A stretch of 64,000 nucleotides of DNA from Protea cynaroides (GCA_028583415.1 CM053265.1:23382830-23446829), one strand, 5' to 3'; counted from the stretch's first letter, positions 46,181-59,630 are shown. Made by a program: numbers and translations. The notes: generated by a model from the sequence alone, not told the origin.

Positions 46181-47560
46181 AAGCGATGAACTATTGCTCT
46201 ATAAGTTCTCTCTCAATTGGATCATCACGAGTTTCTATTATATATTACTCTTCTTCCAAATCTAAATCTGTTGCTGCGAAACATAAGGTAGCTATTGTAC
46301 TAGGTCCTCCTTTTGGCTTCATTATTCCTTGTGCTCCCCGGGCAATCTCTAATCTAATTCAACCTTTCGGGTGAAGAGAGGTAGACTCTTGTAATCTAAT
46401 TTAATATTAAATTCTTCTCTATATAGATAATATCTCGAAGTTTTGATTGCATGAATCATAGTTGTTAACTCCAAATCATGAGTTAGGTGATTCTTTTCAT
46501 GCTCTTTCAGTTATCTTGAAACATATGCAATTGCTTGTTTACCTTACATTAACCCGCATCCTAAACCCAATCCGAAAGTATCAGTGTATAGGGTAAAAGG
46601 TTCCCCTGGTACCAGAATGGTCAAGATGGGAGCCGATATCAGCCTTACTTTAGAATCTGAAAACATTCTTCACACTTGTCAGTCTAATTAAACTCCTCTC
46701 CCTTCCTAGTTACTTGGTAAGAGGTTTTGCGATCTTAGACTGATCCTCCACAAATCATCTGTAATAACCAACTAAACCCAAGAAACTTTTGATCTTCGTA
46801 ATATTCTTTAGGTGTTTCTCACCATATGATCACTTATATCTTATTAGGGTCCACTTTAATCCCTTTTTATGATGCTACGTGATCTAAGAAGATCACTTTG
46901 TTTAATCAGGTCCCATATTTCTTGGACTTGGCATAAAAGCTTATCCCTTCTCAACTGTTGTAAAGCTGACTTAAAATCGTTATAGGATTTTCTTCGTCTT
47001 TGGAATAAACCAATATATAGTCTATGAAACTATGACCGACGTGTCCAACATATCATGAAACACCCGGTTCATAAGCTCCATAAAATATGCTGGAGCACTG
47101 GTTAATCCCAATGATATACCTAGGAACTCATAATGCTCATTCCTGGTTTTAAAAACTATCTTTGGAATATCGCTATCTAAATTCTTCAGCTGATGATATC
47201 TTGGCCAAAGATCAATCATAGAAAATACCTTTGCTCCTTGCAACTATTTAAACAAGTCATCAATATGAGGTAGTAGATATCGATTCTTGATCATGAGCTT
47301 GTTTAGTTTATGGTAGTCTATACATAATCTGACACTACCATCCTTCTTCTTCATGAATTGCATTGGCGCTCCCCGTGAAGCAATACTTAGCCAATTAGAA
47401 CCCATGTCTAATAACTCCCGTAGTTGAGTCTCAATCCCTTCAACTACATAGGAACTACTCTATAGGTGCCTTTGACACAGGTATCGTCCTTGGTAACAAG
47501 TCGATGACGAACTCGGTCACACGATCAGATGGTTACCCAGGTAAGTCTCCTGGAAACACA
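46181..47560 (-). pseudogene. Element B: RNase H and reverse transcriptase remnant
   Basis: Minus-strand matches include the LKEHEK and KSLP segments and GLGLGCGLM of RNase H (46440-46600), the RT thumb, the catalytic box decayed from FIDDILVYSK (46996-47020, one stop), and a clean palm frame 47243-47022 with YHQLKNLDSDIPK, HYEFLGISLGLT and FMELMNRVFHDML. The fingers region follows to about 47500. Confidence 0.75.
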
Positions 47561-48050
47561 TCAAAAAATTTATGCATCAAATCAATATCTTCCATATGTG
47601 GTGCTTCTTTTGTAACGTATACCACAGATACCACATATCCAACTTCTTTCTCTTCAAAGCATCTCTTCGCCTTTAGCATAGAGAGGATCAGCTTTCACTT
47701 CTTAGGCAACATGCTTCCAATAAAACTAAATTATAAGCCGTCTTTATTCTTGAATGATAACCTCTTCTATGCACATAACAACTTTGTAGAGTGTTGAGAC
47801 AACCAGTCTATTCCCAAGATGACGTCAAAGTCTGCCATCTCAAGTCGATTAAGGTTGCATCCAAATTCTGTCCATCCATATGATTCAAACACTGTTCATA
47901 ACACTCATCCAATACAACATCTAGTCCAAAAGGGCTTGAAGTAGCAAAATCTGGTATAAAGGTCTTAAGAGCACATCTAGCTCCTTAATCTGTTATGGTT
48001 TTTCAAAGACTAATGCCAATAATCTCATATCCCAAAAAGCTCATTAGCTT
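47561..48050 (-). pseudogene. Element B: protease remnant
   Basis: The minus strand encodes LEMADFDVILGIDWLSQHS at about 47780-47850, the conserved C-terminal protease motif. The DSG active site expected near 48000 could not be identified. Confidence 0.6.
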
Positions 48051-49320
48051 ACACCTTCTTTATCATTGTTGTTCTACCCTAATCTCTCTTTCGTATACCT
48101 CAAAAAATATCTTGTGATTGTTACTTACTTTCTTGCTCATGCACTCTTTTATAGACATGACTCATATCCATCTATCTAGCAATCTTGAAATAGATTCTCT
48201 ACTACTTCGTCTGAGGTTTCTTAGCTATATAGATTATTCTGAATTCAATCATCTTCCTTCCAATAATTCCTTATTAACTAAACATCTTATCAATTGATGT
48301 CGAGAAATGTAAGAATCAGAATGTTTGTCCAAAAGTAATTCTTTTTCTTCTTTCGAATTCAGTATGATGAAGGACACTTATTTTATCTAATGAACTTAGG
48401 TTTAAAGGATCAGGAGTAAATCTATGGTAATCCAACCGTCATCCAAAGGTAGTTAAGTTGCACGGTGGTTTGAATACATGGAAATAAAGGTTCTACAGCT
48501 CTTAACCTCATGATCATAGGTTCTATCGAGTATATAATGCCATTGGTCAAGGCACTACAGGAGTAAATCTGGAGAAAGCTTTGGTACATCAATAAATCAG
48601 GTATAAATCAAAAAGATGTACGCTCACCGTGATTAAACATTTAACTGTTCATTCAATTCATATCTCTATTCATGTTGTCGATCATGAGAGTGGTTCAGAT
48701 TGGTATAATCAGGACTAATACTAAAGAAACAATATCTATAACTCTAATTGACAGGTTGAATTGAAAAGGTATCCTATCAAGACACGAGAATTTAAAATCA
48801 GGTATGTGCATCCTCTATAATCATAAGAGTAAGTTAATAATGCACCGCATCCTATATAAACCTATCTAGTTATATGGCCACAATAGATTTGATCCTTTGC
48901 TGAAAACGTTTGAGGCTTCATCTTCAGAAAATATTCCTCAACCCTTGTTGGATAATTCTGCCATGATGCAGCTATCTCATACATCGGTGGCTGATAAGGG
49001 TAACCACCTTGATACACTGGTTATTGTGCACCAAGCTTTTGCACTGTGGTGTATGTTACTAGGACTTGCTGTATGGGAGGCACTGTGTTATAGATAACAG
49101 GTGTTGGGGGTACAGTGTTGCTACCAATCGGTACCATACTTGGTTTGACCCAGAGGTGTTGATGTAGCATTAACAACTTGGATAGTGATTTCCATGGCAA
49201 CTTACATAGTCGGTATCTTCTGTTGTTGTTTTTGCATTTTGTCAGGCCAAGTTTATCACAACCGTAACCAAGGCACTAGGTAGTCCAGGTAGATTGACTA
49301 GAGTGGCCTGATTGTTTATC
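48051..49320 (-). pseudogene. Element B: gag remnant
   Basis: Position and fragments (for example a GYQG/GYPYQ-like stretch on minus near 48990-49015) indicate gag, but the domain is too decayed to delimit and the zinc knuckle was not found. Confidence 0.4.
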
Positions 49321-49987
49321 TCCTTTGATTTATTCTAATCTGACTCTCATTATTTAGCATCTGCTCAGATGAGTTTTCACTATCCGTTCTCGACCCAGAT
49401 AGTGGTGGGGTCAAGTTGCAACCTCTTCTTAATGCTCAGTGGGAAATGGATCAGCTTGTGGTGGATCTCACTCTGAGTCTCCAGGTCACCCAGGAGTATA
49501 GCTTTATCTTCTTTTATAGTTACTCTCATTTTTGGTGTATGGCCATTGTTCTCCAATCTCTGTTGGATTTAGCCCGAGATCTTTCCCTTTTACCTCTGCA
49601 AGGATTTAGGCGTTACTAGCCATTTTTCTTCTTCCTCTGTCATACATCGAGTTTCACATCTTGTGAGTACCAACTCGGTATTCCAATTTCTTGCTTTATA
49701 GATGCCCCCTTCTTGCTACTGTACTATATCCTTTGTATAATTAGACAACTGCCCGACTTATAGATCATACCCTATATTATTTGTTTATCATGATACATTT
49801 AGATTTTCTTTTTCTGTCTGTGTATACATATGGTTCCACCTTTTATATATATATTATTCTCTTGTTTAAGTTTTGTCTCAACCAACACAGGTGCTTATGG
49901 TGTGTTTGTATTAAAGCTTTTAATTTATCCAAACTCAATTCATGGACTCTAGTGGAAGTATTTAAGTTTGATGGGTAAGGTCTGAGA
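49321..49987. other. Element B leader
   Basis: AT-rich sequence between gag remnant and PBS. No antisense gene similar to those of A or C was seen, nor a motif array. Confidence 0.45.
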
Positions 49988-49999
49988 GCTCTGATACCA
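49988..49999 (-). promoter_or_regulatory. Primer binding site, element B
   Basis: TGGTATCAGAGC on the minus strand is complementary to the 3' end of initiator tRNA-Met. It lies three bases from the LTR end and starts minus-strand DNA synthesis. Confidence 0.9.
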
Positions 50000-50002
50000 A
50001 GT

Positions 50003-52549
50003 TGTCACACCCCAATTCTAAACTAACCAGAATGGTGTGATGAACCGTCAATAAACCAACGGTTCAATCAGGATCTCGTATAGGCTATGCCAACAATGTT
50101 AAATCAAAACACATTCCACATTAATCAGAGATAATAAAGTAAATAGCGGAAGTCTTATTAATAATGAAGTGAGGTCTAATCATAATAAATAATTAATATT
50201 CCAGTTATCTCCAAGTAACCAAAACATAATTTAATACATATTATAAATATCCAAATACGAAAGTTAAACACTAAGCGCATCCATAGTTGAAACGCTCGCT
50301 TAACGAATCATAATAGTCCTCCACAGCTTGCTCATCCATAGCCGCCACCTGTTCATATATTGGCGTGTCGACATAATCTTCAATCGTAATACCTGCAACA
50401 TTAGAAACTAAAAAGAATTACGTGTGAGAGGGTCAGCTCTCCAACTTGAGCTCAGTGAGTAGACAAAACAATACAACAAACATATGCATGTATTCAATTC
50501 ATATCTTTGGTCTAGTTTATCAGTTTGCAATGTACTATAGAAAGGATCGGTGGCTGCTGCACCTCTATACATGAGTATGTGAAGCTCACCAATAGATCAA
50601 ACACCATTGTCATCCCACATGCACCCATCATTGAATAGAGATAGAGCTAAAGTGCCCAGATCAAACACCGCATAACACTTCCCCTAATGCCCTACCCATA
50701 CCAACACGTAAGCCCCTATTGGCGAGGACTTGCAAACTGAGCTTTCAACTAACCAATCCTAATGCCAAACAGTGTATCCAAGCCCTCACCTCGGCATCCC
50801 TCAATACGTCCATAGAGATAGAGCTAAGGCCCCCCGGCAGAGTCAGAGACTACATGGTCCGAGACCACCTCCCTTGATGACCTACGATGTAATAGATCTG
50901 CTAAGGTAATGGAGATACGACGATGTTAATGGGCAAGACTTGAGTAGAGATAGAGCTAGAGTCTGGAGGCCAGGATGAACCACATTGTCACGTCTTCCCC
51001 CTAATGCTCCACTCGCACCAAACACACTAACCACACACATACATTCACATGTCAATTCCTAACATCATCATCATCATCATATTATAAATAAACAGAATTA
51101 AATATGCATGAGCAGTAATCGTAGGAATATTGGATGACATGTGAAATGCACATTACAAGCATACAAACATAGAATCGTTCATGGCATTGGACTCAATAAG
51201 TAAAACAGCTTGTCATAGCCAATTAGTTTAGGTCTTGTTCCCTCACTTTTGGTCGATGGTTGTTCCTCGTCCAAGCTTTATAAATCACTTTTAGACCACT
51301 TGAAAACCTAAAAAATTTAGAGATTTTAAATTAAAATTTATTTCCATTAATTCAGACTTCCAGAAGCTGAGTGGTCGCAGGTGCGGTTGCACCTGTGGTC
51401 CAAGTTTCTGCGACCACAGGGTGTGTGGTCGCTAGGTGTGCTCGCATATCATGCGACAATACATGCGACAACACCCTCCCTAAAACTTCCTCGAGGGTGT
51501 GTGGTCGACATGTGTAGTCGCATACCATGCGACCATACATGTGACCATACCCTCCCTAAAACTTTCCCGAGGGCGTATGGTCGCATATCGTGCGACCATA
51601 CATGCGACACACCCTCCCTGGAACTTTCCCGAGGGTGTATGGTCGATATGTGTGTCTCTTGTGGTCACATATCATGCAGCCACACATGCGACCACACCTT
51701 CCCTGGAATTTTCTCGACGGCGTGTGGTCGATTATATGTGCCTTGTGTGGTCGCATATCATGCGACCACACATGTGATGGTCAAATTTTTCACTCCCAAC
51801 TCAATTCCTTCATGTTTTGATTCATTGGCCTATCATCATGATCCTTCCTATGATTGTTCTACGGCTTAAAATCCATATTTTTACATAATCCATCATCTTA
51901 ATAGATTCTCTCCGTGGATCTCTTAGAATTTATCCATGGTTTGATGATTGGGGTCTCACTTTGAATCACTATCTCCTCCATGATCTATTCTAGGTATTCA
52001 ATTGATGTGGGGGATATTTTCATACCTTAAACTTGTTGAAGATTCAGAGTTCTCTGTGAATTTCCCTCTCTTAGTCCTCCTCTTCAATTCTTCTTCTCTT
52101 CCTCCTCTTCTCTTTCTCTCTCTTTCAGTTTGAGTTCTAGAAGGATGAAAGAGGCTAAGGGACATCCCATATATAGAGAAAAACCCTCCATATAGAGTCC
52201 TACTTAGATTAGGAAAGAACCCCCTTCGGATTAGGAAGGTTTCCTAATCACGGAGTCTGTTTGACTTCATGTGGTCGCACGTAGGGTAGCAGAACCCGTC
52301 GACCACATAGCCAAAAACTGTGACCACATGTCCTAGAATCCAGTGGTCGAATTATTCTGAGGTGTGGTCGACCACACCTATTTTGGTATACGACCACACA
52401 CTCCTAATTAGATGATTTTGGGTTAAATTTCATACATAGCCTTGTGGTTTCTTCACGCACTTGGTTCACTTGGGCCGATTATAATGGAAAGACCGGTCAC
52501 GACATGAGAATGTAAGGTTAGACCGGATTCGTGGCATACGGGTCTTACT
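50003..52549 (-). mobile_element. Element B, right (5') LTR
   Basis: Its length is 2547 bp. It is the same as the left LTR in layout. Motif clusters lie at 51370-51782 and 52268-52398, with the TATA candidate at 52168-52176. It ends ...GGTCTTACT with the terminal A lost. Confidence 0.92.
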
Positions 52550-52554
52550 GGTTG

Positions 52555-53159
52555 CAACCCATGACCTTGCTATGGGGTGCACCGAAAATCATGTCCTGGT
52601 CATAGCAAAAATTTAAATCTTGCATTGGGATTCACCAACTTGCCATATGTGTTTACTTAGGCTCCTCGACACTAGAGACATTTTTAGCTCTTCTCAAAAG
52701 AGTATAGAGAGCTTTGTTGGGGCTGATTGACTATCATTTTTTAGAGAGTTTCACTCGCCTTCCTTGTACTTTTCAAACTTTCTCTCTCCTCTCACACTTT
52801 GTTGTCTACACTCTACTAAGACTTTGTTTAACTGGGGATGGAAAAAATGGGGTGCTTACAGATACTCCTCATTAGTCAAGATTGTATCAATTGAGGGTAA
52901 AGATAAGATAACTGCATTTTTGCCTCTCATATTGGAGAGACAAAAATTCAAAGAGGTAAGATCATCAAACCAAACCACTCAACATTCATGCACATACCAT
53001 GGCAAACACAGTAACATTAGAACTAGAAATCATCATCACCCAAATCATGTAAATTTAAAATAAATGACTCTATTAGCATGCATACTCTGAATGGATTAGG
53101 AAGGACTGCTAGAAATGGAAAACGGTTTTCATTGGGTCATAAACTTTGTCTGATTACAT
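52555..53159. other. Unassigned DNA left of the Tat-like remnant
   Basis: No domain recognised. It is probably the 3' part or LTR of the element whose pieces follow. An open plus frame at 52764-53063 has no recognisable content. Confidence 0.35.
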
Positions 53160-54252
53160 AGCTTTACAGAAAATGAATGGATCTTAATACTAAATGAATG
53201 TTCAAACACATCTGGATAAACCTAAAGAATCCTCTGAAGAGTCCGCTTATCCCATCCACTAGCAATAGCCTCGACCAGGTCAGGTCTAATTCTTTAGGTG
53301 CTTCAAAACCTGTTCCCTTCTTGTTGATGTTTCTCAATGCCCCATATTGATGGAATAGCCTTGCAGGTAAATAAAATGAAGTGTGTGTTAGGCCCATGAT
53401 CTGAACATCTGCATTGCCTGGGGTGTTTGTGATAACTTTCTCTGCATTCCATCAACTACATTTCCATTTGATGCTTGAAATATTCATTTTCTTAAGACGT
53501 GACAGCCAATCCGTGTCAACTTGATATACAATAAGATTTGCCCTCTTTATTAGATAATAACAGTCAAGACTTGGTGTTCCGAGTTCCTCTACCAGACCCA
53601 ACCTTTCAACTAACCAGATTTGAAGCAAGTATAATGAACCATTGAACTTCTCTAAATGACACTTGCCTTGGAGATTTGCTGCAAGATCTAGTCCTCTCAG
53701 AGTCTCTACTAACATAGTAGGTATGATGTCTCCTTGACGCTCTGCATGTCCGTTGAGATCAATAATGATAGGAGATCCTGTAGCTTCTTAACTCTGCAGT
53801 AATGTTCGAGCTATGGTGCAATATAGATAGACTCGTCTCCTCTATGTTTTTGCTTCATCACCTTCAGGTTCTTTCCATGCATAGGTATCTATCATTGGTT
53901 GCAATTTCAATCTCTAGTCTTGTATGAACAATCTTGCTTCTTCTTCATTCCAACCAAAGAAGTCTCTTATTCTCTGCTTATAATCTCTCTTAGGGGATGG
54001 TCTAAATATCTTTCTTTTTGGTGGATAAAGGAGACATGCTCTAAATTATTCAATAGTAGGGCACAATTCAGCTTCACCAAACCTGAATACATGAGCTATT
54101 GGATCCCAGCATTGAATAGCTGCTTTTAGTAAACCTGGGCACAATTTTACTGTCATCATTTGGAGGAGGACGTCTAAGTGAATCTTCTCTAAGAATGAAT
54201 GATTTTCAATGAATTCCATACACCAACTGCAATTCTTCAAGGCTTTATCCAT
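53160..54252 (-). pseudogene. DUF7745-like / plant mobile domain-type ORF remnant
   Basis: Minus-strand pieces in order: WDPIAHVFRFGEAELCPTIE (54110-54050), an FGWNEEEARLF segment near 53950, MLVETLRGLDLAANL with LLQIWLVERLGL (53715-53600), and FYLPARLFHQYGALRN near 53370. This order (VFxFG, TxEE, ETLRGLD, LLQIW, LPARLxxQYG) is that of a protein domain common in plant LTR elements. The Pfam number is from memory. Stops separate the pieces. The function is unknown. Confidence 0.6.
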
Positions 54253-54980
54253 CTTTACCTTGTTGTTTGACGAGTAAAAGCTCTAGAGTGCTCACCAAAG
54301 TTGACCTGTAGAAAATCATGAGCTATAATAGAATTAGTAGGGAAATCAGTAGAACTTTCTTACACTGTAATTATAAGACACATTAAAACCTTAATGAGTT
54401 ATGCATGAAATATGTGCATATGCATGACCTTGTTTGGGCCTAAGTTTCTAAGTCAAAGACAGGTGAGCGAGGATGAAGGCCAAACTTAGCTGATAAGAAG
54501 CTATCCAGATGAGTTTCCCATCAAGAGGATCTTTTGGTTTTTATGTAGAATGGTCGATCCCTCCGAAGAAACACCATTTTATGGGCTTGAAAAGGAAGGG
54601 CTCTTTGGAATATTTGGATGCCGTTAAATGTAATGAAATGATAGATAAGAGTTCCAACCAGATTTATCATTATCATTATTTTCAGATTGACCTGCTCACT
54701 AGGGTCGATATCAAAAGATGTGAAAGATGGGCTCGATATGCGACTTTCGGGAAATCCGTTGGACAGATGAATGGATGAAAGAGCTTAGCCGAAAAGCAGG
54801 AAGTTTTTCTTTTAATTATGATGAGATGATGAAACCATTGCTGAGTGATGGGATGTAGTAGCCTCTTTGGAGAATACAACCCAATCTATTGTAAAGTCCT
54901 CCAAATGTCATTTCATTGTCGGCTTCTGTGAATGAAAAGTGCAACTACACTTTCCGATTTTTTTTTTTTTTTGGAAGAGT
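54253..54980. other. Non-coding remnant between ORF and integrase
   Basis: No reliable domain. It contains a poly-T run near 54958-54972. Confidence 0.35.
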
Positions 54981-55493
54981 GCAGGGGCTAGACTTGATAT
55001 TGTTTCACCTAATCAAGGTTGGTCAGGTATTATAACTCTTCACCATCCAGATCTGTCAACTGAACTGCCTTTCCAGGTAGGATTTCTTTTACAATGAATA
55101 GTCCACTCTAATTTGGACAAAATTTGCCCCTAGGGTCGTCGATAGGCACTCTTTGCTCCTTCAGTACTAGATCTCCCACTGCCAAGTGATGAATACGAAC
55201 ATTCTTATTAAAAGTGGTGGCCATTCTTTATTGGTACTTCTTTGCATTATCAGCCGCTTTCATTCTCCTTTCATCAATAAGGTTCAACTCTTCATAACGG
55301 GATCAGAGCCATTCAGCTTCAAGGATTTTGGACTCCATTAGGATTCTCAGTGATGGCACTTCCATTTATACTAGGAGTACTGCTTTCATACCATATACTA
55401 AAGAGTAAGGCGTCGCTCCAATAGATGTCCGTATAGAATCCTATATGCCCATAATGCATATGATAGCCTGTCTACCCAGTCACCATGAGTTTC
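54981..55493 (-). pseudogene. Tat/Athila-type integrase C-terminus, cut by LTR C
   Basis: The minus strand begins ETHGDWVDRLSYALWAYRT, continues with segments like LLMKGE and KRLIMQRS, and reaches a GANF stretch, which is the integrase core end and C-terminus of the Tat/Athila group. It starts abruptly at 55493 where the element C LTR is inserted. It is a different lineage from the chromoviruses around it. Confidence 0.65.
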
Positions 55494-57494
55494 TGTCACA
55501 CCCCAATTCTGGTCTAACCAGAATGGTGTAACGAACCGCCAATAAACCAATGGTTCACCCAGAATCTCGTATAGATCGTACCCACCATATCAAACCACAC
55601 ACACATTCCACATTAATAATCAAAGGAAATAAACAAAAAGCACAAGTCTTACAGATAATGAATTGAGAGTGTAACAGTGATAAATAAGTATTTAATCTAA
55701 CTATCTCCAAACCACAAGACATAAAAATAAATAATCAATTACATATCTGATGTTCAAATTATAACTAAAATTAAGCAAAAATACATTGGTTGCACTCGCA
55801 TGATCAATCATGCACATCTTCTTCAGCTTCTACGTCCATCGTAGCAATGTGTCCATATGTTGGCGCATTCATATATTTTTCAACAGTAGGACCTGCATCA
55901 TCAGCTAAAAATATTAATTGTCGAAAGGGTGGGCATACATCACAGATCAGTGAGCAAACAAAACAATGCAACAAACATGTGTATGTATTCAATTCATATC
56001 TTTGGACTGGTTTATAAGTTTGCAATATGCTATAGAAAGGTTTGGTGGCCGCCGCACCTCTATACATGAGTGTATGAATCCACCCAATGGATAAAATACC
56101 ATTGTCGTCCCACATGCACCCACCATGGAATAGAGATAGAACTAAAGTGTTCGGATCAAACACGGCTAACACTTCCCCTGATGCCCTACCTATACCTACA
56201 CGTAAGCCCCTATTGGCAAGGGCTTACAAACTGGACTTGCAATTAACCAATCCTAATACCAAACAGTATATCCAAGGCCTCACCCCAGCATCCCTCAATA
56301 CATCCATAGAGATAGAGCTAAGGCCCCCCAGCAATGTCAGAGACTACACGGTCCGAGACCACCTCCCCTGATGCCCTATGATGTAATAGTTCTGCTAAGG
56401 TAATGGCGATACGACGATGTTAGTGGGAAAGACTTGAGTAGAGATAGAGCAAGAGGCTGGTGATGAGGTCGAAGACCACCATGCCACGTCCTCCCCCTGA
56501 TGCTCCACTCGCATCCAACCCACCAATCACACACATACATTCAAATGCCTATTCCTAGCATCATCATCATCATCATCATCATGTTATAAATAATCAGAAT
56601 TAAATATGCATGAACAGTAATAGCAGGAATATTTGATGACATGTGAGATGCACATTGCAAGCATACAAGCATAGAATCAATCATGGCATTGGACTCAATA
56701 AAAAGAAATAATTTGTTATTAACCAATTAATTTAGGTCTTGTTCCCTCACCTGTTAGCAATACTCGATCTCCTTTCAAGCCTTGAAATTCTCTTTGAATT
56801 TATTTAACAACCTAAAAGTTATATGAATTTAAGTTAGGGTTCATATTTGACATGTTACAACAGTCAGAAATTGAAACAGAGCACTGATAGGTGTCTGATT
56901 AGTCCTATGGTCTCATACTGTATCGACCTTATTGCCTACGATCGCATATGGTGCAACTCTAGCTACGACAATATGGTTTTTGAAATCTTCCCGAATGCCT
57001 ATGGTCGATCCTCTGGTCATGCTGGTCATGCTATGGTCGACCATAGCTGTGACCTTGAGATTTCTAATCACAGACTACATGCAATTTGAGTTCTTCCTGG
57101 GTTAATTCTTCTGATCTTCAATGGGGTTTATTCTAAGGTTATCCTACGGCCATCATTATTAGTTTCTTATCAACCCTAATCATCAAATTCACTCCTCATT
57201 GTTTTCCTTGGGATTTTCTCAAGGAAATCACATAGATCATAATAGGTTGATATTGCCTATCTTCCATAGAAGTCTTATTCCTTAGAGTTTACATCTCCAG
57301 AGATTCATTTTATAACTTTGCCTGTGATAGAGAGACAATCTCTTCTCAGTAAATTCCTCTCCTTAGCTTTTTCTTTTTCTCCTCTTCCTTCTCTTCCTTC
57401 TCTTTCTCTAGGGTTTACTAATGTTCTAAAAGAGTGAAAATGGACTGAGGGACGTCCTTTATATATAAGAAAGCAATCCCTTAGTTTAGGAAAG
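55494..57494 (-). mobile_element. Element C, inverted left LTR (truncated)
   Basis: It begins TGTCACACCCC directly after the Tat-like integrase and runs 2001 bp in minus orientation, then stops at TTTAGGAAAG. The U3 end expected beyond that is missing. It is the inverted counterpart of 57574-59627. A motif cluster lies at 56905-57060 and a (CAT)n run near 56560-56583. Confidence 0.85.
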
Positions 57495-57573
57495 TATGAG
57501 TTATGGCTGAATGAAGTCGGTTTCTTAGGTCATGTTCTATCCACTGAAGGAATTAAAGTGGGTCCTAGCAAGA
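57495..57573 (+). pseudogene. RT fragment at the centre of the LTR palindrome
   Basis: These 79 bp read YELWLNEVGFLGHVLSTEG then IKVGPSK, the RT palm-thumb segment that in element A reads CEFWLDEVAFLGHV. It lies between two inverted LTRs with no other internal sequence, so it marks a template-switch or recombination junction. Confidence 0.8.
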
Positions 57574-57650
57574 CTCCGAGTTTTGGAAACTTTCCTAAAC
57601 TAAGGGATGGCTTTCCTAATTGAAAGAGGACTCTATATGGAGAGTTTTCC

Positions 57651-57660
57651 TCTATATAAA
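57651..57660 (+). promoter_or_regulatory. TATA box candidate, LTR C
   Basis: TCTATATAAAGG is followed about 10 bp later by CCCTCAGCC, the counterpart of the sequence after the TATA candidate in LTR B. Confidence 0.55.
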
Positions 57661-58061
57661 GGAGTCCCTCAGCCCTTTTTTACTCTTTTAGAACATTAGT
57701 AAACCCTAGAGAAAGAGAAGGAAGAGAAGGAAGAGAAGGAGAAGAAGAAAAAACTAAGGAGAGGAATTTATTGAGAAGAGATTGGCTCTCTATCATAGGC
57801 AAAGGTATGAAACGAATCTCTGGAGATGTAACTCTAAGGAATAAGACTTGTATGGAAGATAAGCTATATCCACCTATTATGATCTATGTGATTTTCTTGA
57901 GAAAATCCCAAGGAGAACCAAGAGGAGTGAATTTGATGATTAGGGCTGATAAGAAACTACTAATGATGGCCATAGGATAACCTTAGAATAAACCCCATTG
58001 AAGATCAGAAGAATTGACCGAGGAAGAACTCGAATTATATGTAGTCTGTGACTAGAAATCT

Positions 58062-58235
58062 CAAGGTCACAGCTACGGTCGACCATAGCATGACCAGCAT
58101 GACCAGAGGATCGACCATAGGCATTCGAAAAGATTTCAAAAACCATATGGTCGCAGCTACGGTTGCACCATATGCGACCATAGGGTATCGATCGTAGGTA
58201 GTAAGGTCGATATGGTATGAGACTATAAGATCAAT
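58062..58235. repeat. TATGGTCGACCATA array, LTR C leader cluster
   Basis: Repeated GGTCGACCATAG, ATGGTCGCAGC, GCGACCATAGGG and TCGATCGTAGG in both orientations, downstream of the TATA candidate. Confidence 0.85.
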
Positions 58236-59630
58236 CAAACACCTATCAATGCTCTGTTTAGATTTTTGATTACTGTAACATGTCACATATGAACCCTAAC
58301 TTAAATTCATATAACTTTTAGGTTGTTAAATCAATTCAAAGAGAATTTCAAGGCGAGGAAGGAGAACGAGTATTGTTAACAGGTGAGGGAACAAGACCTA
58401 AACTAATTGGTTAATAACAAACTATTTATTTTTATTGCGTCAAATGCCATAATTGATTTTATGCTTGTATGCTTGTAACATGCATCTCACATGTCATCCA
58501 ATATTCCTGCTATTACTGTTCATGCATATTTAATTCTGTTTATTTATAACATGATGATGATGAGGATGCTAGGAATAGGCATGTGAATGTATGTGTGTGG
58601 TTGGTGTGTTGGATGCGAGTGGAGCATTAGGGGGAGGACGTGGCATGGGGTCTTCGACCTCATCATCAGACTCTAGCTCTACTCAAGTCTTGCCCACTAA
58701 CATCGTCGTATCGCCATTACCTTAGCAAAACTATTATGTCGTAGGGCATCAGGGGAGGTGGTCTCGGACCGTGTGGTCTCTGACTCTGTCGGGGGGCCTT
58801 AGCTCTATCTCTATGGATGTATTGAGTGATGCTGTGGTGACGCCTTGGATACATTGTTTGGCATTAAGATTGGTTAGTTGCGAGCCCAGTTTGCAAGCCC
58901 TCCCCAATAGGGGCTTACGTGTTGCTATGGGTAGGTCATCAGGGAAAGTGTTGGCAGTGTTTGATCCGAACACTTTAGCTCTATCTCTATTCCATGGTCG
59001 GTGCATGTGGGACAGCAATGGTGTTTGATCCATTGGGTGGATTCACATACTTGTGTATAGAGGTGCGGCGGCCACCAAACCTTTATATAGTATATTGCAA
59101 ACTTATAAACCAGACCAAAGATATGAATTTAATGCATCCATATGTTTGTTACATTGTTTTGTTTGCTCACTGAGCTGTGATGTGTGCCCACCCTTTCGAC
59201 GTCGATTATTTTTAGTTGGTGATGCAGGTCCTACTATTGAAGAATATATGAATGCGCCGACGTATGGACACATTGCTACGATGGACGTAGAAGCTGAAGA
59301 AGGTGCGCATGATTCATCATGCGAATGCAACCAATGTGTTTTTGCTTAAGTTTAGTTATAATTTGAACATCAGATATGTAATTGATTATTTATTTTTATG
59401 TCTTGTGGTTTGAAGATAATTGGATTAAATACTTTTTTATCACTATTAGACTCTTAATTCATTATCTGTAAGACTTTAGCTTATTTGTTTATTACCTCTG
59501 ATTATTAATGTAGAATGTGTGTGTGGTTTGATATGATGTGTACGACCTATAAGAGATCCTAGGTAAACTGTTGGTTTATTGACGATTCATCACACCATTC
59601 TGGTTAGACCAGAATTAGGGTGTGACAACT

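Larger units (their letters stand above)
42391..52549 (-). mobile_element. Ty3/gypsy element B, 10.2 kb, structurally complete
   Basis: It has LTRs 42391-44910 and 50003-52549, a PBS, a duplicated PPT, and a perfect 5-bp target duplication GGTTG (42386-42390 and 52550-52554). The outermost base of the right LTR has changed from A to T. The two LTRs differ at about a dozen positions in their first 200 bases by eye, clearly more than those of element A. All genes are decayed. No antisense gene was found in its leader. Confidence 0.92.
57574..59627 (+). mobile_element. Element C, 5' LTR (5'-truncated)
   Basis: It starts within U3 (TCCGAGTTTTGG) and runs to GGTGTGACA at 59627, next to the PBS. 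A TATA candidate TCTATATAAA is at 57651-57660. The motif array is at 58062-58235. The first few hundred bases of U3 are missing, including any U3 motif cluster. Confidence 0.85.

Noticed and set aside
54509..54778. Plus-strand 89-codon frame as a gene
   Set aside because: No domain, and it lies within the decayed Tat-like region.
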